DNA of 64,000 nucleotides from Phycomyces blakesleeanus NRRL 1555(-). Taxonomy: Eukaryota; Mucoromycota; Mucoromycetes; Mucorales; Phycomycetaceae. Below, piece after piece: positions 63,626 through 64,000 of the stretch (its first letter is position 1; the number at the start of each line of letters is the position of its first letter). The notes under the pieces were generated by a model. The model was given only the letters and a program-made list of their open reading frames with translations. It was not told the DNA's origin and made no database searches. The stretch is from positions 682,001-746,000 of the forward strand of contig NW_017265142.1 of assembly GCF_001638985.1 (NCBI RefSeq), in the 5' to 3' direction. A program made the position numbers and the translations under genes.

Positions 63626-63955
63626 CTATAATTGGCTAACCTTTGCAACAGATGCCCAGTTTTTGTGGCATCTAGTAAAGTCTATACCATTGTTTCTAAG
63701 TAGACAGGCATGTCTGGTGCACGCCCAGTTCTTGTCCTCTTGAGAAATTGCACTCCAGTTTGGATATTGTCCCAGAGCTTGCACAGAAGGAAGAGTGACC
63801 AGCTCATCGCAGACAAAACCTGTACAAGTGTAAAGGATTGCCTTGTTTCCTTTATCCAGCTCAACCCCAAGATCGTGGCTCATCATTCTGTAGATATGTA
63901 CCAAAGTTATATCTTTGATATTTGGTACTGGTCTTGGAATTGCTCTACTGAGATT
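63626..63955 (-). pseudogene. CACTA accessory gene fragment (T6)
   Basis: The minus strand reads AIPRPVPNIKDITLVHIYR, then ALGQYPNWSAISQEDKNWAC and NWASVAKVSQL, followed by TAG where the T4 paralogue (32115-32475) has Trp, again TGG to TAG. A second stop follows within about 20 bases. The upstream part of the gene lies beyond the window edge. It is a close relative of the T4 accessory gene, so a T4-type CACTA element overlaps the right border. Confidence 0.7.
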
Positions 63956-64000
63956 CTGTATTATCTTATGTTAGCCTGTATACTTTGCTTCCTTTTATTA

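Overview
This is an AT-rich eukaryotic window made almost entirely of nested and decaying transposable elements. Short GT..AG introns (about 50-75 nt), a chromodomain Ty3 element, CCHC-type LINE remnants and many tnp2-type (CACTA) transposases point to an early-diverging fungus. A Mucoromycota genome, perhaps Phycomyces-like, is my best guess, but this rests on memory of protein style and not on a search. The only clearly non-transposon gene I can support is a tRNA-Gly(GCC) at 44340-44410.

Layout: 1-4.0 kb, a decayed CACTA element (T1). 4353-8287, a PIF/Harbinger element with transposase and Myb-like genes, 3-bp TSD ATT and a 42-copy hexanucleotide. 8.3-11.3 kb, an LTR remnant beside the 5' part of a LINE. 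11389-11600, a Tourist-like MITE (TSD TTA). 12.6-14.4 kb, an unknown dead gene and a FAR1/MULE fragment. 14.6-19.2 kb, a decayed CACTA element (T2). 19355-26907, CACTA copy A. 28.2-32.55 kb, a decayed CACTA (T4) whose accessory gene holds a solo LTR (31486-31906, TSD GCACT). 32661-40246, a nearly intact CACTA (T5, TSD GGA) with transposase, accessory gene and a puzzling small spliced gene. 41.1-43.7 kb, a dead DDE transposase split by a solo LTR (42315-42847, TSD ATGGC). 44.34 kb, tRNA. 45757-59649, CACTA copy B, the inverted twin of A, interrupted by a young Ty3/Gypsy chromodomain element (51170-57499, TSD GCAAC). 59.65-64 kb, LTR-like ends, a TIR-bounded AT-rich stretch and remnants of another CACTA accessory gene (T6).

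Two CACTA architectures coexist. In T1, A, B and T4 the accessory gene and the tnp2 gene are divergent. In T2 and T5 they converge. Most copies carry one to a few nonsense codons.

The strongest new observation is that the 3-bp target-site duplications of copies A and B are swapped: A-left pairs with B-left, and A-right with B-right. This is the signature expected if the 18.8 kb between them was inverted by recombination between the two copies, or if the assembly is flipped there.
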